Below are positions 5,190 through 5,410 of a stretch of 5,410 nt of DNA, one piece after another. Below the pieces are notes generated by a model that made no database searches, was not told the origin of the DNA, and worked only from the letters and a program-made list of their open reading frames with translations. Source of the stretch: Candidatus Latescibacterota bacterium (GTDB lineage: Bacteria > Latescibacterota > UBA2968 > GCA-2709665); contig JASLMQ010000322.1 in the NCBI GenBank assembly GCA_030746455.1, positions 1 through 5,410 of the forward strand. Direction: 5' to 3'. The first letter of the stretch is position 1. Every line of letters begins with the position of its first letter. A program made the translations under genes and the position numbers.

Positions 5190-5410
5190 TCAATCGCAAG
5201 CCCACATCTCGTATCCGATCGGGTTTCTGAGATGCTGCGTGATGCGTCGCCGGATCTCCCTGGCAAGCGCAGCGGCTTCAGGATGCTCCACGCAGCCGTA
5301 GGCCGCGCGTTGGGACAGATCTCTGGCCACGGTGTGCAGCTTCCGGACCATCCCCTCCAGGGCGCCTCCCATGCCGGTCCATCGACCCTTGAGCTTCAGG
5401 AACGCAGCCT
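5190..5410 (-). CDS. C-terminal end of an unrecognised protein, partial
   Basis: An open frame of 73 codons (counting the stop) enters from the right edge and ends in TGA at 5192-5190. It has no stop up to the edge, and G or C dominates the third codon position as in the other genes here, which makes it a credible coding end rather than a chance frame. The last residues are mostly helical in character: a segment with GALEGMVRKLHTVARDLSQR, then a charged stretch with EAAALAREIRRRITQHL, ending NPIGYEMWACD. An internal ATG at 5372 exists, but the frame continues upstream of it (KLKGRWTG) and no good ribosome binding site precedes it. I do not recognise the family. It lies upstream of the SUMF1-like gene on the same strand with a 125-bp gap, so co-transcription is possible but not shown. 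Confidence 0.55.
   Translation of the reverse strand, partial: AAFLKLKGRWTGMGGALEGMVRKLHTVARDLSQRAAYGCVEHPEAAALAREIRRRITQHLRNPIGYEMWACD

Noticed and set aside
4849..5301. Plus-strand open frame of 150 codons across the SUMF1-like gene start and the following gap
   Set aside because: It runs antisense to the Tat signal region, through the CTCTGCG repeat and hairpin, and into the edge gene on the opposite strand. The translation has no recognisable motif.
1..5410. CRISPR array, tRNA, rRNA, insertion sequence or toxin-antitoxin module
   Set aside because: No regularly spaced direct repeats, cloverleaf, rRNA segments, transposase motifs or small paired genes were seen on reading both strands.

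Overview
The window is a GC-rich bacterial segment of roughly 60% G+C. It carries three complete genes and two genes cut by the window edges. Three features point to an uncultured carbohydrate-degrading bacterium of the Planctomycetota/Lentisphaerota/Verrucomicrobiota kind, or a metabolically similar phylum such as Hydrogenedentota or Armatimonadota: an exported DUF4838/GH67N-type protein, a GH4 glycosidase, and a Tat-exported formylglycine-generating-enzyme-like (SUMF1) protein. This placement is an inference from gene content, because no rRNA or other marker gene is present.

Layout: (1) 1-908, minus strand: N-terminal two-thirds of an NAD- and metal-dependent family 4 glycoside hydrolase with a CHGV metal-site motif, running off the left edge. 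(2) 909-1046: a 138-bp divergent intergenic region with an inverted repeat (ACGTACGGTTGT / ACAACGTACGT), a possible minus-strand promoter overlapping one arm of it, and a GGATCGATCC palindrome. (3) 1047-3458, plus strand: an 803-residue secreted DUF4838 protein with a GH67-like N-terminal domain and a C-terminal carbohydrate-binding-like domain. (4) 3479-4123, plus strand: a histidine-phosphatase-superfamily protein with an RHANR active-site start resembling the STS/UBASH3 branch, apparently translated from a TTG start and probably co-transcribed with gene 3. (5) 4124-4206: a short convergent gap. (6) 4207-5064, minus strand: a Tat-signal SUMF1-domain protein with an unusual cysteine arrangement. 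(7) 5065-5189: a non-coding gap holding a long imperfect hairpin and a CTCTGCG tandem repeat. (8) 5190-5410, minus strand: the C-terminal end of an unrecognised protein, running off the right edge.

A plausible reading is that the divergent pair works on one glycan: the exported DUF4838 protein acts on or binds it outside the cytoplasm, and the cytosolic GH4 enzyme cleaves the imported oligosaccharide or glycoside. The CHG form of the GH4 motif and the GH67-like domain of the neighbour both lean towards uronic-acid-containing substrates. The phosphatase and the SUMF1-like protein have no obvious role in that pathway from sequence alone. No CRISPR array, insertion sequence, tRNA or rRNA was seen.
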